Assembly: GCF_949628215.1 (NCBI RefSeq)
Contig: NC_134276.1
Span: 65,764,733 to 65,828,732 of the forward strand
Origin: Phalacrocorax aristotelis
Lineage: Eukaryota > Chordata > Aves > Suliformes > Phalacrocoracidae
DNA: 64,000 nucleotides
Direction: 5' to 3'
Shown one piece after another: positions 34,301 through 48,559 of this stretch (within the stretch, counting starts at the first letter, position 1; each line of letters opens with the position of its first letter). The position numbers and the translations under genes were made by a program. The notes beneath the pieces are model-generated. The model saw only the letters and a list, made by a program, of their open reading frames with translations. It was not told the origin of the DNA and did no database searches.

Positions 34301-37014
34301 GTGGAGAGAGGCATCAGCAGGAAAAAATAATTTAAACAGACTGCCAGGGTGGGTTCCCAGCCCCTTCTCTGGGGTTCCCACTGAGCATTGTGCAGGCAAA
34401 GCACTACCTACCGGTCTTCACCTGGGCTGTGGTACCTGAGGCACAAAATAAGGAGGTGAAGACCAGCAGCTGTAGCACCGCCGGATGCTGGTGTCACACG
34501 GGACCTCTGCAACCTGGGCTAGCCGCTGTCCCAGACACACGTGCGTGCTGTCAGCTGGTTCAGCTCGGCACTGCGGCTGGTAAGCTGTTCAGCTGCAAGC
34601 CAGCTTGCTATGGCATAGAGGATGCTTTGCTTCAAAAGTGAAATTTCACTCTGAGGTACTCCTGAAGCACCACCAAGTTGTTGTCAAGCCAGAGCCCTTT
34701 ACAGAAACATTAGACATGAAAAAGTTTTCTTGAGGTCTGGTGGCAACCTTAATTCTTGAAACAGGGTTCCTCCGGCTCTGGCTCCCCGGCCCCTGTCTCC
34801 CCCCTGTGGAGGGCACAGCTCAGCTGCACCTTTGACCCTTGTAATAGGGTATCTTCAAGTGATCCATAGTCCCTTATGAACCATGTCTTTAATTTTCATG
34901 CTGGGGGTGCGGAGGCAGGCTGGAAAGAGAGCTATCTGCTACATTTTTTCCTTAAATCCCCCCCCTCAGCTCTCCCCAGGCCCCATGCCGGCAAAGCAAT
35001 GTCCGTCTGCAAGTTCGCAATCCCCAACCCAGTGGGCTTGAACTACTGGTGTATCCCCGTAAATTGTTTGTACACATTTTTTTTTTGTCAGAACTAGGTA
35101 TTATGTAAGTTTTTCCTTTTTTAAAAGTAAGCAATTCAGCAAACAGGCAGTATTAGGAGTACTTCAATGAAATGTGTACGGGCTGGGTTTTGTCTGAGCA
35201 GCCAGGTCCCCTTCTCAATATTGAAGTTCTTGGTCCAACTCTGCTCAAGCAGCTTCTCTCACACCTCTACCTCTTTCTTCCTCTGCCATGTGCTAGGAAA
35301 ATAAAATTTAAAAAATAGCAGCAGCGTTAGGACAACCGATATCCACTATTTTTAGAACAGATGAAAAATACCAATACTTGGTTTTGAAGACCATCAGCTT
35401 ATTACCTAAGAATTTCTGGGTGATCTGGAAAAGCAAGTTTATCCTTCCCCATCTCTAAGTAAAAGTGAAGGCTGAAGAACAGAGGTGGTGCTGATGTGTT
35501 TGGGGTGGCGCAGGTAGTCGACAGAGGCCATGGATGGAGCAAGTTGGGAACTTGTAGCATGTTCAGAGGAGGGAACAGAAGAAGGCAGCTTATGTTTTTG
35601 GCAGCCAACTTATTTTAAAATGGGACTGTTGTTACATTTTTCCCTTTAGCTAGAGGTTTGGCTAATATATATATATAAAATACATATATAATTGTTTTCC
35701 TCCAATTTAAAACACTGCTTAGCAAGCAGGCCACTTGCAGAAAGGGTTGGCCAGCAGCCCTAGGGAGCGATGCCCTCTCCCTCAGCCTAGGGACAGTTTT
35801 CTCCATGCATGCTGCCTGGCCTGCCCGGTACAGGCAGCCAGCCCCTGTCCTCCTCATGCAGCGGCAGCCGGGCTCTCCCGTGAGCAACGTGGCTGCAGCA
35901 TGAGGCACCCAGGGGGAACCACACACTCTGGGGCTCCGATCTTCAATTATTTTATGCTCTTGCCTCAAGCTTGAGCTGCTGGTCCCTGCGTGGATGCCTC
36001 TGTAGCTTCACTGTTGTTACTGCTCCTCTGGCGCCCTTTATTTGCCTCTTTCATAGTCTTGGGGAAGTTTCTAAGTTAAAATAAATCCTGTAAATTCCAT
36101 GGATAGTATACAGCTTCAGTGACATGGCCTGAAGCTTTTATTGGCAACCATTATCTCTAACTACAGATTCCTTTTTGTACACAATTCCTTCCCACTAGTT
36201 CAGTTATGGAGAGGCCATTTCTGAGGCAATAATTTTCTCATATACCTGTTTATGATTTTGGTCATTCAGCCCGTAGGAGAAGGAGAATCACTGCTTGAGA
36301 AGGGCATCCGGATCCAGGTGCCCAGCTTGAAAGCGTGCTGCAATTTTGGTACAGGGAGAGGGTGAAGCAGGAATTGCTGGAGGAAATTCCCAAATTTGTG
36401 CTGTGGAGAAGTTGTGGCCTGAGGGATTTCCCCTGGCATTACTTTTAATCAGTGGGATTTTTTTCCAGTCCCCTGGTTTCCGCATTAGCAGCACAGGGGC
36501 AGGTATTTCATGCTTGACCATGACTGCAAATAGTGACTACTACATGCAGTCCTGCTCTTTGCTAGTGCTGAAGAGACATGACAAAAAGCCTGATTTGCAC
36601 TTCTACAGCGAGTTGCTTCATGTCTCTAACCGCACTGGAGGCCCTGCCAAGAGTAGGCAAGAAAAAAGTACTGTCAGTTCAAGCTACCACTTTTTAATAT
36701 GCTTTCCAGCTCTTATAAGGCAGAGTGATGTAAAAAAGGCATTTGCCTGGACACCTCTGTTCCCAAGAGCAGTTACAAGCTTGGGGAAGTAGTTTCACAG
36801 GATGCTCAGGCCAGAGCTGTGCCTCTTAGAGCCAGGATCAGACCTGCCAGCAACCAAGCAGCAGAAGTCTCTGCTCTCATCTAAAGCTCCTTTGCTGCCT
36901 CAAATGTCTTCCAGAAATTTTGCCAGGGTAGCTCTGAGATGCCACAGGTTACGACTGATTGTGCCAAAGCCCCCAGTGCCTTTGCTGTGCCCAGTCACCA
37001 GGTCCACCTTGCAC
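31317..37014. other. Intergenic, no supported gene
   Basis: No CR1 or LTR signature I can name. The stretch 31,720-32,400 holds open frames on both strands and an attaaagtg-type motif on the minus strand near 32,075, which could be an unrecognised LTR. A small imperfect direct duplication (ggcattaatagctaggg / ggcattagtagctaggg) lies at 33,684-33,721. A TA microsatellite lies near 35,666-35,678. Confidence 0.5.
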
Positions 37015-37077
37015 CTCCACAGTGGACTCAATGATCTTAAGGGTCTTTTCCAACCTAAATGATTCTATGATTCTATG
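37015..37077 (+). mobile_element. Short CR1 3' tail remnant (plus strand)
   Basis: It ends in the diagnostic CR1 tail gtcttttccaacctaaatgattctatgattctatg with two attctatg-type terminal repeats. Sequence upstream of about 37,015 is not clearly CR1, so this is a severely truncated insertion. Confidence 0.85.
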
Positions 37078-40000
37078 CTTCCTCTCCTTGTTTTACTCCT
37101 CAGCTTATTGAGCCCTGCCATCCTTCCAGCTTTAAAGCCCTGGGCGCTGAACACCTACATTTGCTTTGGACACTTGGTGCAGGGGTGCTCTCCCTAGCTG
37201 AAGGGAGAGCAGAATATGATGGCTGGGTTACGAGCTTGTGCGCATGTGTCCGTGTGTATGTGCAGGCACCGTCACGACAAGGACGTAGCCCTGAGCCCTG
37301 ATGGCAGGACAGCATCTGACTCCCTGGGCCAAGGTCCCTCGGCCAGACTCACAGCTCCCACAGAGACTCCAGACGCCAGATTCCCACCTCCATTTCCTCG
37401 CTGTCCTTCCCCGCACCCTTCCCTCGCTTCGGACGTTTCAGCATCACCTGAAGAAGCTCTATTTGTTGGAAGGGTTTAACTGAGTTGTGCACCCTTGCCT
37501 CCTAAGTGAAGAAAGGGCTGAGGGCAGGAGGGAAACAAAGTCCTCAAGGATGGTATATCTGATGCTTTTACTGGAAATGCAAACTATAGTACTACGTAAC
37601 ACTTACTAATATTCTAGGTACAACAAAACTAATTACCTAATCTATTCATCTGTTCTCTGATGAAAACCTATTTGTTTGGACTGGCCTCATTTTCTCTTTG
37701 TCTGCAGCTCTCTGATCGCATCATATTTAATTTCCCCTTTCATTGAGAAACTGCATTTCCAAATGTGAGCATTGTTAGCATTGTCTGCCTAATTTGTTAT
37801 AATAACTTTTGCTGAGGGAGGCTGAATTCAGAGAAATCCAGGAAAAACGGATTTATTTCCTCCCCCCCAACACCATCAGCCTTGTCTGCCAGGCTGGTTT
37901 TTGTTGTTACAGTGCCAACCACATCTGGTAAAATTTCCATAGCCCTAAGGCCACTGGTAGGGACAGCTGTCATGGAAAGCATCCGGCAGCATGTGAAGGA
38001 GGACGAAGGCAGGGACGGGTGCTGTCCTTCAGCTAGAAGCAGCCAGCAGAGACCTTCAGACTGAGGCTTAGTTCATGGTATACCCCCTCCAGGGGGGATG
38101 TGACGGCATTTTATTTACAACATCTGAAGGACTGCACCTTCCACCTGCTGGGAAGACACATCAACAGAGACTTTAGGTGCCCCTGGACAAAGCAGTGCCC
38201 TGTTTTGCTTGGCAGTAGGAGAGTTGCCAACGGTACCCTGCGGTGGCAGAGTCTGCTCCACCTGTTTCGTCTGGCCTGTGGGCACTGCCCGGGCTGGGTG
38301 TTTTTACATCTGTTAACTTTCTTGCAATGTTTATTTGCACTCGTATTCTCCTTACTTGACTTCTCAATTGTTGCTCTTCCTGGAAATACTTTTTTCAGAG
38401 GTTTACACCCTTGGCTTGATGGAGCATTCTCTGTACCTACACAACTGGTCCTCCCTGTGAGGGCTACCCGGCTGGCACAGAGGTGCTGACCCTGCAGGCA
38501 GACCCACCATCGATATGTTCCCTCAGGCTGCACTGTGCAACCAAGCTGCTGGCCGGGCATCCTCCTGAAAAATGTTTTTTTGCAGAAACAGCACATTGTC
38601 TGATACGTAACTGTACCTTTGAAGCCTTTGGTGTGTGATATACAGCTGTGACCTGGGTTGGACCTGGCAGATGATCCAGCTCTGGGTGAATCTGGTGCTG
38701 CTCTTCAGGAAGGCGTGCTGAAGCCAATGCCCCCTACTTCTGAGGTTTTGGACACTTGAGAAGCATGGGACTTGCAGGGCAAGCCAGCAGCAGCTCTGTC
38801 AGCTGTGCAAAGGCAAGCAATACTCATGCAAACTGTGGGTCACATTATGAAGGCTTTTCCAAGGATTCAAGAAAGCTTTTTGAATTAACCATAGAGAAAA
38901 ATGGCTGTAATTTTTCAGAGCTCACTTTATATAAAGGTGGCATTTACCCAGAGAAGCGCTGTTTCCACAATATAGAGAAGAACTGGAATACACTGTTAGA
39001 TTGATCCCTTGTAGCTGAAAATTACCATTACATTTCAATTGCATACAGACATCTTAAATTATTAATGGGATTCCTGCCTGAGGGTAAACACTGTAGATTC
39101 ACATTCTGAGATTTTTAAGAGCTCTTTGATTGCTCACAACTAGGGCTGTTAAATACAGTTATTTGCTTTATACATCTTAAATGGATCAATATCAACTGAA
39201 GAAATATCAGGGGGATAGGGAGTGAGTGTAAAGGAATAGGAGTAAAGCTACTGCCAGTATCCCTCAGTTCCTAAGGGATTTCTAAATATGACCAAGATTT
39301 TGTCCCTTACCTGTAACCTTGTCACAGACCAACCACTGAATCCTGGATTAAATTCATGCACTTGCACTCCGCACATATGCTTTAAGCAAAAACCAAGCTG
39401 TCACCTTTAATCAAACTTTTTCCAGCTGCTTAACTTGTCTGGGAAAAGGAACTGTAAAGCTGTTCTCCTTTTTCTGATGGGAAGCAGGTCATCAAAGGCT
39501 ACTTTAATAGAGAGTCCCGTTTCTCTTTTCTCCTGAAAAACAAAACTTTGTGGACTAAAGTTTCCACAACAGAGTAACAGGCATTACACGCGAGCAACAG
39601 AACTTACTGTGGAGCGGTTTGGGAACCAGCCCCAGACCTGTGTGCACCATTGCCCTCACAGTCACAGATATCCCACGTGCTGTTTTCCAGAGTACCAAAA
39701 GTCTGCAGCCTACAATTGGGTCAGGAGACAACCAAGCATCCACACACTGCCCTTGCAGCAGCCTGGGTGCTGTCCTGGGCAGTCTCACGAGCTCTTGGTC
39801 ACCCAGAGGACTTGTCTTTGCACTTCCCTCTCCATATGGGAAGCTATATTTGCCTCCTTGAACCAAACGGCTTCTTTTTGAACAGGCACACCAGAAGAGA
39901 TGTCACATAGGCCTTCAATCTGCCTCTTTGTCTTCGTGCTACACCTTGATCAGGCACCTATGTCCAGTGCTGTTGTTCTTTCTGGTCTCCTCCACTCATC

Positions 40001-42484
40001 AGCTTCTTGAAGCTGGCTGACACATAGGGGAAAGTCAGACTGAGGCGAAAGAAGCTGCTTTGCCTTCTCCTTTCCAGGTTCCCATTTGTGCTATTCCTCC
40101 TTTTGCAGCTGTCTTGCGGTAAGGTTTCATAAGATCGCGTGAGCCAACGTAACAGCTCACTCCTGCCAAAAGCGAATGGTTCCCATCCCAGTTCCTGGCC
40201 AAAGTTCCCACCACCACCTCTACTAGGTATGTGATGCACTGGGTTCCGCTCTGGGCTTTTCATTTCAGTAGGTAAATGGGCACAGGAGACGGTCTGAAAA
40301 GACACCAGCCATGCAAGAGAGGCAGTGGGATGGTGCAGCCAGCGACAGAAGAAGTAGGACTAGCTCCTTTTTCTCAGCTGCAGGCAGCTCTGCCAGCTCA
40401 GCTGTATGTAAAACTTCAGCTGCAAAGTGTAGCTTAGCTTTCTGCCTTGTGCCAGTGCTTCTCAGGTGCCACCTCTCTCCATGCAGAAGAGAAGAGCCTT
40501 CAGGGTGGCACTTCAACATGCCATCTGCTGTGCATGGAGCCAGGTGCCCATGCTCGCAGGAGAAATTACAGGGAGAATTTTGAGCCCTTGCTTTTGGAAA
40601 GATGATGATATTTGCTATTACAAACCCAGTCACGCAAAAAGAAAAGCTCTTCTCCAAACAAAAATGACACATAAGCAGAGTTGTGCAGCTTTGAAAAGCA
40701 CTTATCTTTGAAAAGTACTTATGCCCAGACTCTGAGGTATGGTTCATTTTAATTCTTATAAGTAAAATAACTTTCTGTTCAGGGATCCCACTGAAAAGAG
40801 AGACCAACCCAGCTCTTTTATTTTTAATCCAGGCTAAACCGATGCAGGCACTGGCATATCCTTTCTCATATGAAGAGTCATTCTCGCCGAGTTAAGTCAT
40901 AGCGTTGCTATCTATTCCATTCAGTCTACACATTTCTTTATGCAGCCCTGCTGCCCTCTGAGTTTCAACAACGTCAGAAAACTTCACCACTGAAGTAATG
41001 AAGACGTGATTTAGTATGCCCTATAGGAAAAAGAGAAATTAGACTTCTAATATCGCAGAGAGAAGTGTTGTTATATTTGATGCCTCATTTGCCACAAACA
41101 GTATCTTAATGCAAGCATGTTTCACAATATGTTAATCTTAAATCAAGCATGTAATTATTAAGACTGATGTAACACACCTAGAATCACAGCGCAGTAATTA
41201 CTCTTTCTAGTGCCACTAGTTCAGAGCATTTCAAAATGAACGGTGGTATTCAGAGATGTGATACGTATGTTCACAATTCCCAAAGAGCAAATCGGATAAT
41301 TCCATCCGTCCCAATGTCACCAAAGGTGGGATCTGATATAATATACCCAAAAGCATTTAGGATTTGAAAATGAGAATGAATTAGTAAGATTTCCGAGTCT
41401 GAATAGATTAGATGGAGTTTCAAAGTTATCATTTGAAACATATTGAGTGGATTCTGAGGTACTTTGCAGTGTTGTCCATACACAGTGAACAAGTACAGAA
41501 TAAGGTTCAAAGGTAATCAAGTAAAAAATTCAAAAAAAATGAACTACATTGCTTTTGATGGAATTACCTCTTCAGAAAATTTTAGGAGGTAAAACATCAC
41601 GCTGGCAAAGCGTGATCATTCATGATCATTCTAAATTCCCCAGGAAACAAAAGCAAAAGGGTTGTTGATACTACAAAACGGTTTTGAAGACTGAAAACTC
41701 AAATCTGATCCCTGAAGACATATTTAGCCAGACTTGACATTCAGGCCCAGAAGGCTATGCCAAGTCATTTGAAAGTCCAGGACTTCATTTTTAGCCAGCC
41801 ATTCCTACATTACAAATGCACAAATGCCATTCAAAGTTGACCTAGAAAGAATTACATGACACTAATATTGTAACATGAATCCATCTTCAGGAGTTGTTAC
41901 ACGGTTCTGATTTTGTCTAATACATCATACTTGTAAATCTGAGGTTCAAGAAGTGAGGGTGTAGTAATCTGTTAGCACTAGAGTGCAAAAGCTATTTGAC
42001 ATAAGACAGGAAAATCCAAAGCTGTGATATTTCAGCCATCCATTGGGGCTTCAGAAATAGCTACCAAAAATCCCCCAAACCAGTGGAAAGTGCTTGAGCG
42101 CTTTGAATATGTCATAGTCTGTACTGTGCATATGAAGGTCAGCAAGGTCAGGCTATTAACCATTACCAAATCAGGGGTATTCCAAACACTTTTCAGACAT
42201 GTACATGGTCCAAATCCTTTGGCGGTATAAATCAACCTGATTAGGGTCAAGGAGGTAATAAATGATCTCCTTAAATCATGAAACTGTCCCTGGCAAGTCA
42301 CTCTCCATCAGGGATGTTTGCAAGGGCCCTAGGCTGGCTACCAGGACTTCTCTGCTAGGCAAAGCCTGAGCGGAGTGTGAACACACCTTGTGGGTGAAGG
42401 CAATGCACATGCAGGTTCAAGCAGTGAAGTCTTCCATGTCCATCAGGATTCCCACCTCTTGTGCCCTTTTGCTTATTTATTATT
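37078..42484. other. Intergenic, no supported gene
   Basis: Unique-looking sequence, notably AT-rich from about 40,850 to 42,300. Open frames up to 180 codons (for example 40,265-40,807, minus) have no family similarity and lack splice or poly(A) context. No repeats of a known class were recognised. Confidence 0.5.
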
Positions 42485-43254
42485 TTATAGAATGTCCTGA
42501 GTTGGAAGTGACCCGCAAGGATCATTGAGTCCAACTCCTGTCCCTGCACAGGACAACCCCAAATTCACACCATGTCTCTGAGGGTGTTGTCCAAGTACTC
42601 TTGCATAGCATCAGGCTTGGTGCCGTGATGCCTCACTGGGGAGCCTGTTCCGGTGCTCCACCACCCACTGGGTGAAGAACCTTTTCCTAATACCCAGCCT
42701 AAACCTCCCCTGGCGCATCTTCCTGCCATTCCCTTGGGTCCTGTCACTGATCACCAGAGGGAAGAGATCAGTACCTGCGCCTCCTCCTCCCCTTGTGAGG
42801 AAGCTGCCGACCACGATGAGGCCTGCCCTCAGCCTCCTCTTCTCCAGCCTGAACAAAACAAGTGACTTTAGCTGCTTCTCATACAGTTTCTTCACCAAAC
42901 CCTTCATCAACTTCATGGCCCTTCTCTGGACACTCTCTGGTAGCTTTATATCCTTAATGTACTGTGGCGCCCAAAACTGCACCCAGCACTCGAGGCGAGG
43001 CCGCACCAGTGCAGAGCAGAGCGGGACAATCCCCTCCCTCGCCCGGCTGCAATGCAGGGCTTGATGATCCCCAGGACACGGTTGGCCCTCTTGGCTGCCA
43101 GGGCACACTGTTGGCTCATGTCCAACTTGCTGTCAACCAGAACCCCCAGGTCCCTCTCTGCAGAGCTGCTCTCTAGCCTCTTGTTTCCCAGTCTGTATGT
43201 ACATCCGGGGTTGCCTTGCCCCAGGTACAAAATCTGGCACTTTGTTTCATTGAA
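42485..43254 (-). mobile_element. CR1 LINE, 5'-truncated, different subfamily (minus strand)
   Basis: On the minus strand it runs from about 43,254 (ttcaatgaaacaaagtgccag) to a CR1 tail near 42,485 (tgatccttgcgggtcacttcc...). Landmarks include [17 protein letters not shown] and [14 protein letters not shown], then FQRR-like and KSLVLFRLEKRRLRAGL segments in shifted frames. Protein and tail wording differ from the copies at 25 and 62 kb, so it is another subfamily. Frameshifts break the coding region. The 3' tail lacks the attctatg repeats. Confidence 0.92.
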
Positions 43255-46200
43255 AATATTCTTCTCAGCTGTGGAAAAGCAGCAGATATTTGCCAAAGAG
43301 GCTGACAAAGAAAATATTTCTCCTTTGGCTATCACCTGATATAACTAGTTCTTATACTTGCCAGATGACTTATGAAAGCGTTGTCCCTGCGCTTGACGTC
43401 CTCCAACACACGTGCTGAACCTTTTGCACTGCTAGTTTGTCCCAGGCTACACTGTTCAGCAGTTTGCTGTTTCTGTAAGGAACATCACCATCTCCTGGCT
43501 CACTATGAGATCACTTTATTACTAGACAAGACTCAAAATGGAAATAAAACAGGTTTATTTGTTCAAACTAAAATGTTAAGCAAATGTAAAGCGTTAGTCC
43601 ACTTACAAAAGACTGTACCTGCCACCCAGCCTGTGTTTTAGTTGTTTTCTTCTTTTTAGCTCTTCTCCCTGCTTGGCACTGCTGTACTTCAAATGACATC
43701 TTTCTAGCGAGGAATCTTGTTCTCACCTTTTTTATTCCTGTTTGCAGGCAGACATTTTATGGTTGCTCTTGAAGTGCCAGAGCATGTTGCCCTACAAACG
43801 TACAGCACCTCCATATTTTGCTGATGCTTAACCATTCAGTACACCACTTTTTTTTTGACTACGTGAGAATACTAATGAAGTATTTTTTAAATGTGAGCTG
43901 TTTGAATAGAGAGCCCTTGATCTGCCAGTTTTTCTTCATCTATTTACTCTTTCCCTCAAGAGTCAAGCAATTTGCAACCATCAGCTGACTCCCTAACATT
44001 TTACAAATCACACATACAGAAGGAGCCCTCTGGGAGAGCGCTTTTTGGTTTGCCTTCCCAGAGACAATAGAAACCTTTTTGTGAGCTGCATGAAAATTTG
44101 CCGCTTATACACTCTAAAATGCCCAACTTTTGACACGTTTCTATTTGCACAGTTCATGTGATGCCCTTGGTTTCTGTAAGGGCTGCATATGACTGCGATA
44201 GCATCGATGTCTGACCTGACAGGTCAGGTGCCAGGGGGATTCTCTCACCCAGCATGAGTGTTTAAGTTTCATGGGAAAAGCCTGTTTTAGGAGGAAGTGG
44301 AAAAACTAATAAAGTCAGCATTGCAATGAGCCTCATTGTTTCATTTCAACTTTTTAATTGCTACCCCAGTCTTGATCTCCCTTGGCAATTTTTTCAGATT
44401 TCTCCTTGTGAAATTGGTGCAATAATAGGCTAGCAAAGGCATTAATGGTGAGTTGTATTACTCTGGCCCTGACCTTTAACATTCAATGCTAACATAATTT
44501 GCAGACAGTAAACAAAAAAAGTGAAACTATTTTTTATTTAAAGTTATTTTTGTCCCTCTTGCACAGTAATTGTTCCTGTTAAAGTGTTAACAATTCAAGA
44601 AGCTGCAGATCTCTGTCTTATGTTGAGTACTGAGCTCAGAGTCAAGATCTACAGCTGTTAGATTAGGCTGCAGGAGAAGCAACAGGCAAAAAAAAAAAGA
44701 AAGGAGGGGATAAGCTGGCCTGTCTGTGCTGTGAAAAGCACAGGGCTAACAGCACTTTCTTTATTCTCTTGGTGGCTTCGTCCAAGTGGAGAGTAGCTCA
44801 AGAAATGCCTCATGCTGCAAGTGCTCCTCCTGTCACTGGGCATGCAAGACCAGTGATGGACCACAGCCGTGTTTGCTGGATCATTGCTGCATGCCAGCGA
44901 GATCCAGGAGCACACAGCATGTGATCTGTGTTGGATGGGGATGTTATATTTGCTCTGGGCTGGAAACATCTGGAGCTTCTGCCTAATGAAGAGCTGGTCT
45001 CCGTGCCCTGTGCTGAGTGAAAAGCTGGAGGAACAGGACCACTTGTCTCTTTGCCCAGCACATGTCCTGCATGAAGAAACAAGTGGTCCTTCCTTTGTTC
45101 TGACTTCCCAGGGGGCATATGAGGGAGGTGGGCTTGCAGGAGAGTCCAGTTAGTGTTGAGATGCTTCTTCATGCTTAAGGCTGTCTTGGACTAGGCTGTT
45201 CTTGGACTGATGACACTGTGAAGTTGTGGCAGACATTTCTCAGGGGTCCTCTCCCAGCTCCCTGTCTCAGGTCCCTCACATGCCTTTCTTAGGCCACTGC
45301 TGGAGAGAGGATGGGGGTCCGACTGATCTTGCATGTGCACAAGCCTGACCTTCCACGGCATGTCTGTGCTCAGAGTATGTGCGGTGCTGCCTTGCAGCCA
45401 ACGCGCCGGTGCTCCCTTGGGTGTCCCCTTCAGGGTTTCATGGCAGAAAGGTGTCAGGGCCACCACTGGTTAGGCTTATTAGGGCTAACACCAGAGAGGC
45501 ATTTTCGCTCTAACAAGCCCATCTCGCAGCTCAGAGATGGGCTTCCACATTTCCAACTTTCCCTTTTCCTCTTCTTCACCAGTCCTCCTGCTCTGCTCTG
45601 CTTCTAAAGAGGAATTACCCAGCACAATGGTGACCTGCAGGGTGATAACCACACCGTTCCAGCCTGTGTTGGTGAGCAGACAACTGCTGTCTGCTTTGGG
45701 CTGTTTTGGAGCTTTTCCAGGTGAGTTATCTGGATGGCTTTCTGTTAAGACCCACAACTTCTGTTAAGACAATATGTCTCCTCAAATATAAAACCCATTT
45801 CTCAAATGTTACAGTGAAAGGCACACAAGTGGCATTTACACCAGGACCATCTTCATTTCAGGTAGGTTATGGAGAAAGGCTGGGTTTGTTCCAGGCAGAG
45901 CCTACCCTCTCTCTTCCCTGATGAAGCGTACTCTTCAGCTGCCTGCAGAGAGGCATGTGTGATGCTTTCCAGTACAGAACTGGGCAGCCCAAAGTCTCCA
46001 CAAAGCAGCATGAGTGGTCCTCCTCCCTCTCGGAGGATACCTTTTTTCCTTGCAGACCCAGTGAGCAGGCACCCTTGCTTTCCCCACAAGGCTTAATAGC
46101 GTGACAGCACACCCTGTAGCTTACTGAGGTACAGCTTTCTTAAAGGAGGTTTTGTCCTATCTAAGGTGTTTATGTACAAAGCCCAGAGGGAAATTACCAG

Positions 46201-48559
46201 CTCTCCTCTTACCAGGGCTGCACAGATTTAATGCCTCTTCTCATCTATCCTGGTGAAAGCAGTCTTGTACTAAATATTTGTTCAGAGCCTTCATTATTTG
46301 AGAAAGACTGGTTGCATGTGGTTTCCTAATAACTGGTGTAGGTTTATACTGTAGGCATCTTCCGATGAAGACTGGCCACCTTCTGAAGGTCAGTGCAGAC
46401 CAGCAGACAGTGCTGCTCTTAAGTTCTTCCCCTAGGTTGCACCCATTAACCATGAGAGACATTTTAAAGAGTACTGATGTTTCGATGAAGGAGGTTTTGC
46501 CCATGTTGCAGTGCAGTCAAACCATCACATCAGTAAGGAAATGCAAGGCAAGACTGCTCTGAGCAGTGTGGTCACACAAAGTGCATTTCAGAGCAGCAGC
46601 TGACCGGGAGCACTCCTGTAGGAAGCCAACTGCTTTGGCTGGAAGTGAGAAGCATCATCTCTTTTTTCCAAGTATGTAGAAACTCACATTCTCCACTGAT
46701 GCCGCAAAGCAGTTTGTGATAGGCCACTTGTTACTACTTTATTAACAATTCCAAGAGCAAATAAAAAAAAAGAAAGACAAAAAAGTGCTAAAATAAACTA
46801 GACCCCATGCCCGTTCCCTGTACCATTCCCAGCTACTAGCTTAATGGTGCAGTTTCTCTGCCTGAAGGATGCACATGAAACAGATGCTGCAGTGTCCTGA
46901 GCTGTAGGGTGGCCATGTGTGCAGTTTGTTAGAGGGTATCTCAGGGAGGGAGACTCAAGCCTATCACCCCGAACAAGCACTGTAGGCTACTCTTTAAAGT
47001 GCTTCCAAAGCATTTGTCCTTTGGTCGGAAGAGCATTAAATAAGTAGGAGCACGTTCCACTCCAGAGAACTGTCCCATAGAAATATTCAAAATTGTAACT
47101 GCTGATACGTAATGGCAAAGCAGCTGTTGTGGCTTTCACTGCAATTTTAGCTGTGCAGGCAACCTGGCGAAGAAAACTGTTCCCATGAAGCCACAGTGGA
47201 AGCAGGCCAGGGGCAATTTAATCGAAAGGCCAAAGGAAAGCTGAGAGGCAGGAAAAAGTGCAGAGGTTATAGTGGTGTGGCTTCAGGGAGTGAAGATAGG
47301 AAGAACTCTACATGCCAGAAAGGGAATGGGGAGAAGACAGGACGGAAGCTGACAAAATTCAGCAAAGAAAATGGGCAAAGAACAGGTACAATAATCAGAG
47401 TTCTGTTTTAGCAGGGCTTTACCAAATAGGGATTAAGGCGAAAGGAAGGGTGCAGAGCTGGAGTGACCCCAGTGAGGACACGGCAGGCACCTCGGGTGCT
47501 GGGAGGGAGGGGAGATGTCATCAGTGGGTGCTGTAGTACTCCAAATGCTGCTGCAGAAGGTGTGTGAGACACCTCTGGGGCTCCGTCAGTGGTCATTTGG
47601 GGTGCAAAGTATTTAGGAATGACTCAGCAAGAACTCGATCCAGCTGGGGAATGGTGCTGGAATTGTCAGGAAATATCCTAGGGTGAACCTGGGTGGGGTG
47701 CCTCAGCTGGCAGTGGGGAATCCTGCGGATAACAGTTCCATATCTAAGCTGCAACAGTTACAGTATTGGGGCTTTGCCAGGAGCCGTCTGGCCAAGGTGG
47801 TGATAGGGACTTGGAAAAGCCAAGGGAGATCAGAGGTGCTGAGAGGACAGAAAACAATATATTTCAGTGCTCCCTGTGCAGAGAGGGAACCATCATGGTG
47901 GAGCATGGTACAGAGACTAAATTGTTCAACATAAGCGCATGCACGGCTAGCCACAGCAAGTCACCAGAAAACTCAGAAGATGCAATTCTTGATCTACTCT
48001 TGAACGGTACACTAGGCCTGGATCATACTCAATTTAAACATCTCTACATGAATGGAAAGGTGAAAAACCCCAAAAAGTCCATTACAACAATGTTTAATTT
48101 CAAGGAGACAAATAATGTAACGGCTTGTTAAAAGGTCCAGCCAAAAGTACGTAGTGGGACTGAGATGCCTTATGGACACTGCATCAGAGGATGAAAGGAA
48201 AAATATATTTATAAAAGACTCTAAAAATAATCCAAAAAAGCTACACTTCCATGTTTCTAAACAGTAAAGAGCACTACCAGAAGTTAAGTAAATAAATAAA
48301 TTCTTTCAGAAAATGGAAGACATCTCCCAGTGAGGGTGATGCAAAAAAAGATAAGCTCTGGCAGACTAAATGGAAACCCACAGAATGACAGGCCTAAAAA
48401 AATTCCTCAGAGTCAGAGGGCAAAAACCATACAGAGGCCCTTGGGGGAATTCAAACCCTTTCTTTGCAGATGACAAGCCCATGGATCTGTCTCAGATTAA
48501 TGTGCCAGCAGAAGAAAGTCTAGACCAAACTGATAGCTGGGGCTCTGGCAGGGAAAGTC
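43255..48559. other. Intergenic, no supported gene
   Basis: No gene evidence. A 12-bp inverted repeat lies at 45,035-45,046 / 45,079-45,090. The last part, from about 47.9 kb, may be the unrecognisable 5' continuation of the L3-like relic that follows. Confidence 0.5.
45035..45090. repeat. Inverted repeat, 12-bp perfect arms, 32-nt loop
   Basis: aggaccacttgt at 45,035-45,046 is the exact reverse complement of acaagtggtcct at 45,079-45,090. Confidence 0.85.

Noticed and set aside
40265-40807. 180-codon minus-strand frame
   Set aside because: No family similarity, low-complexity composition and no gene context.
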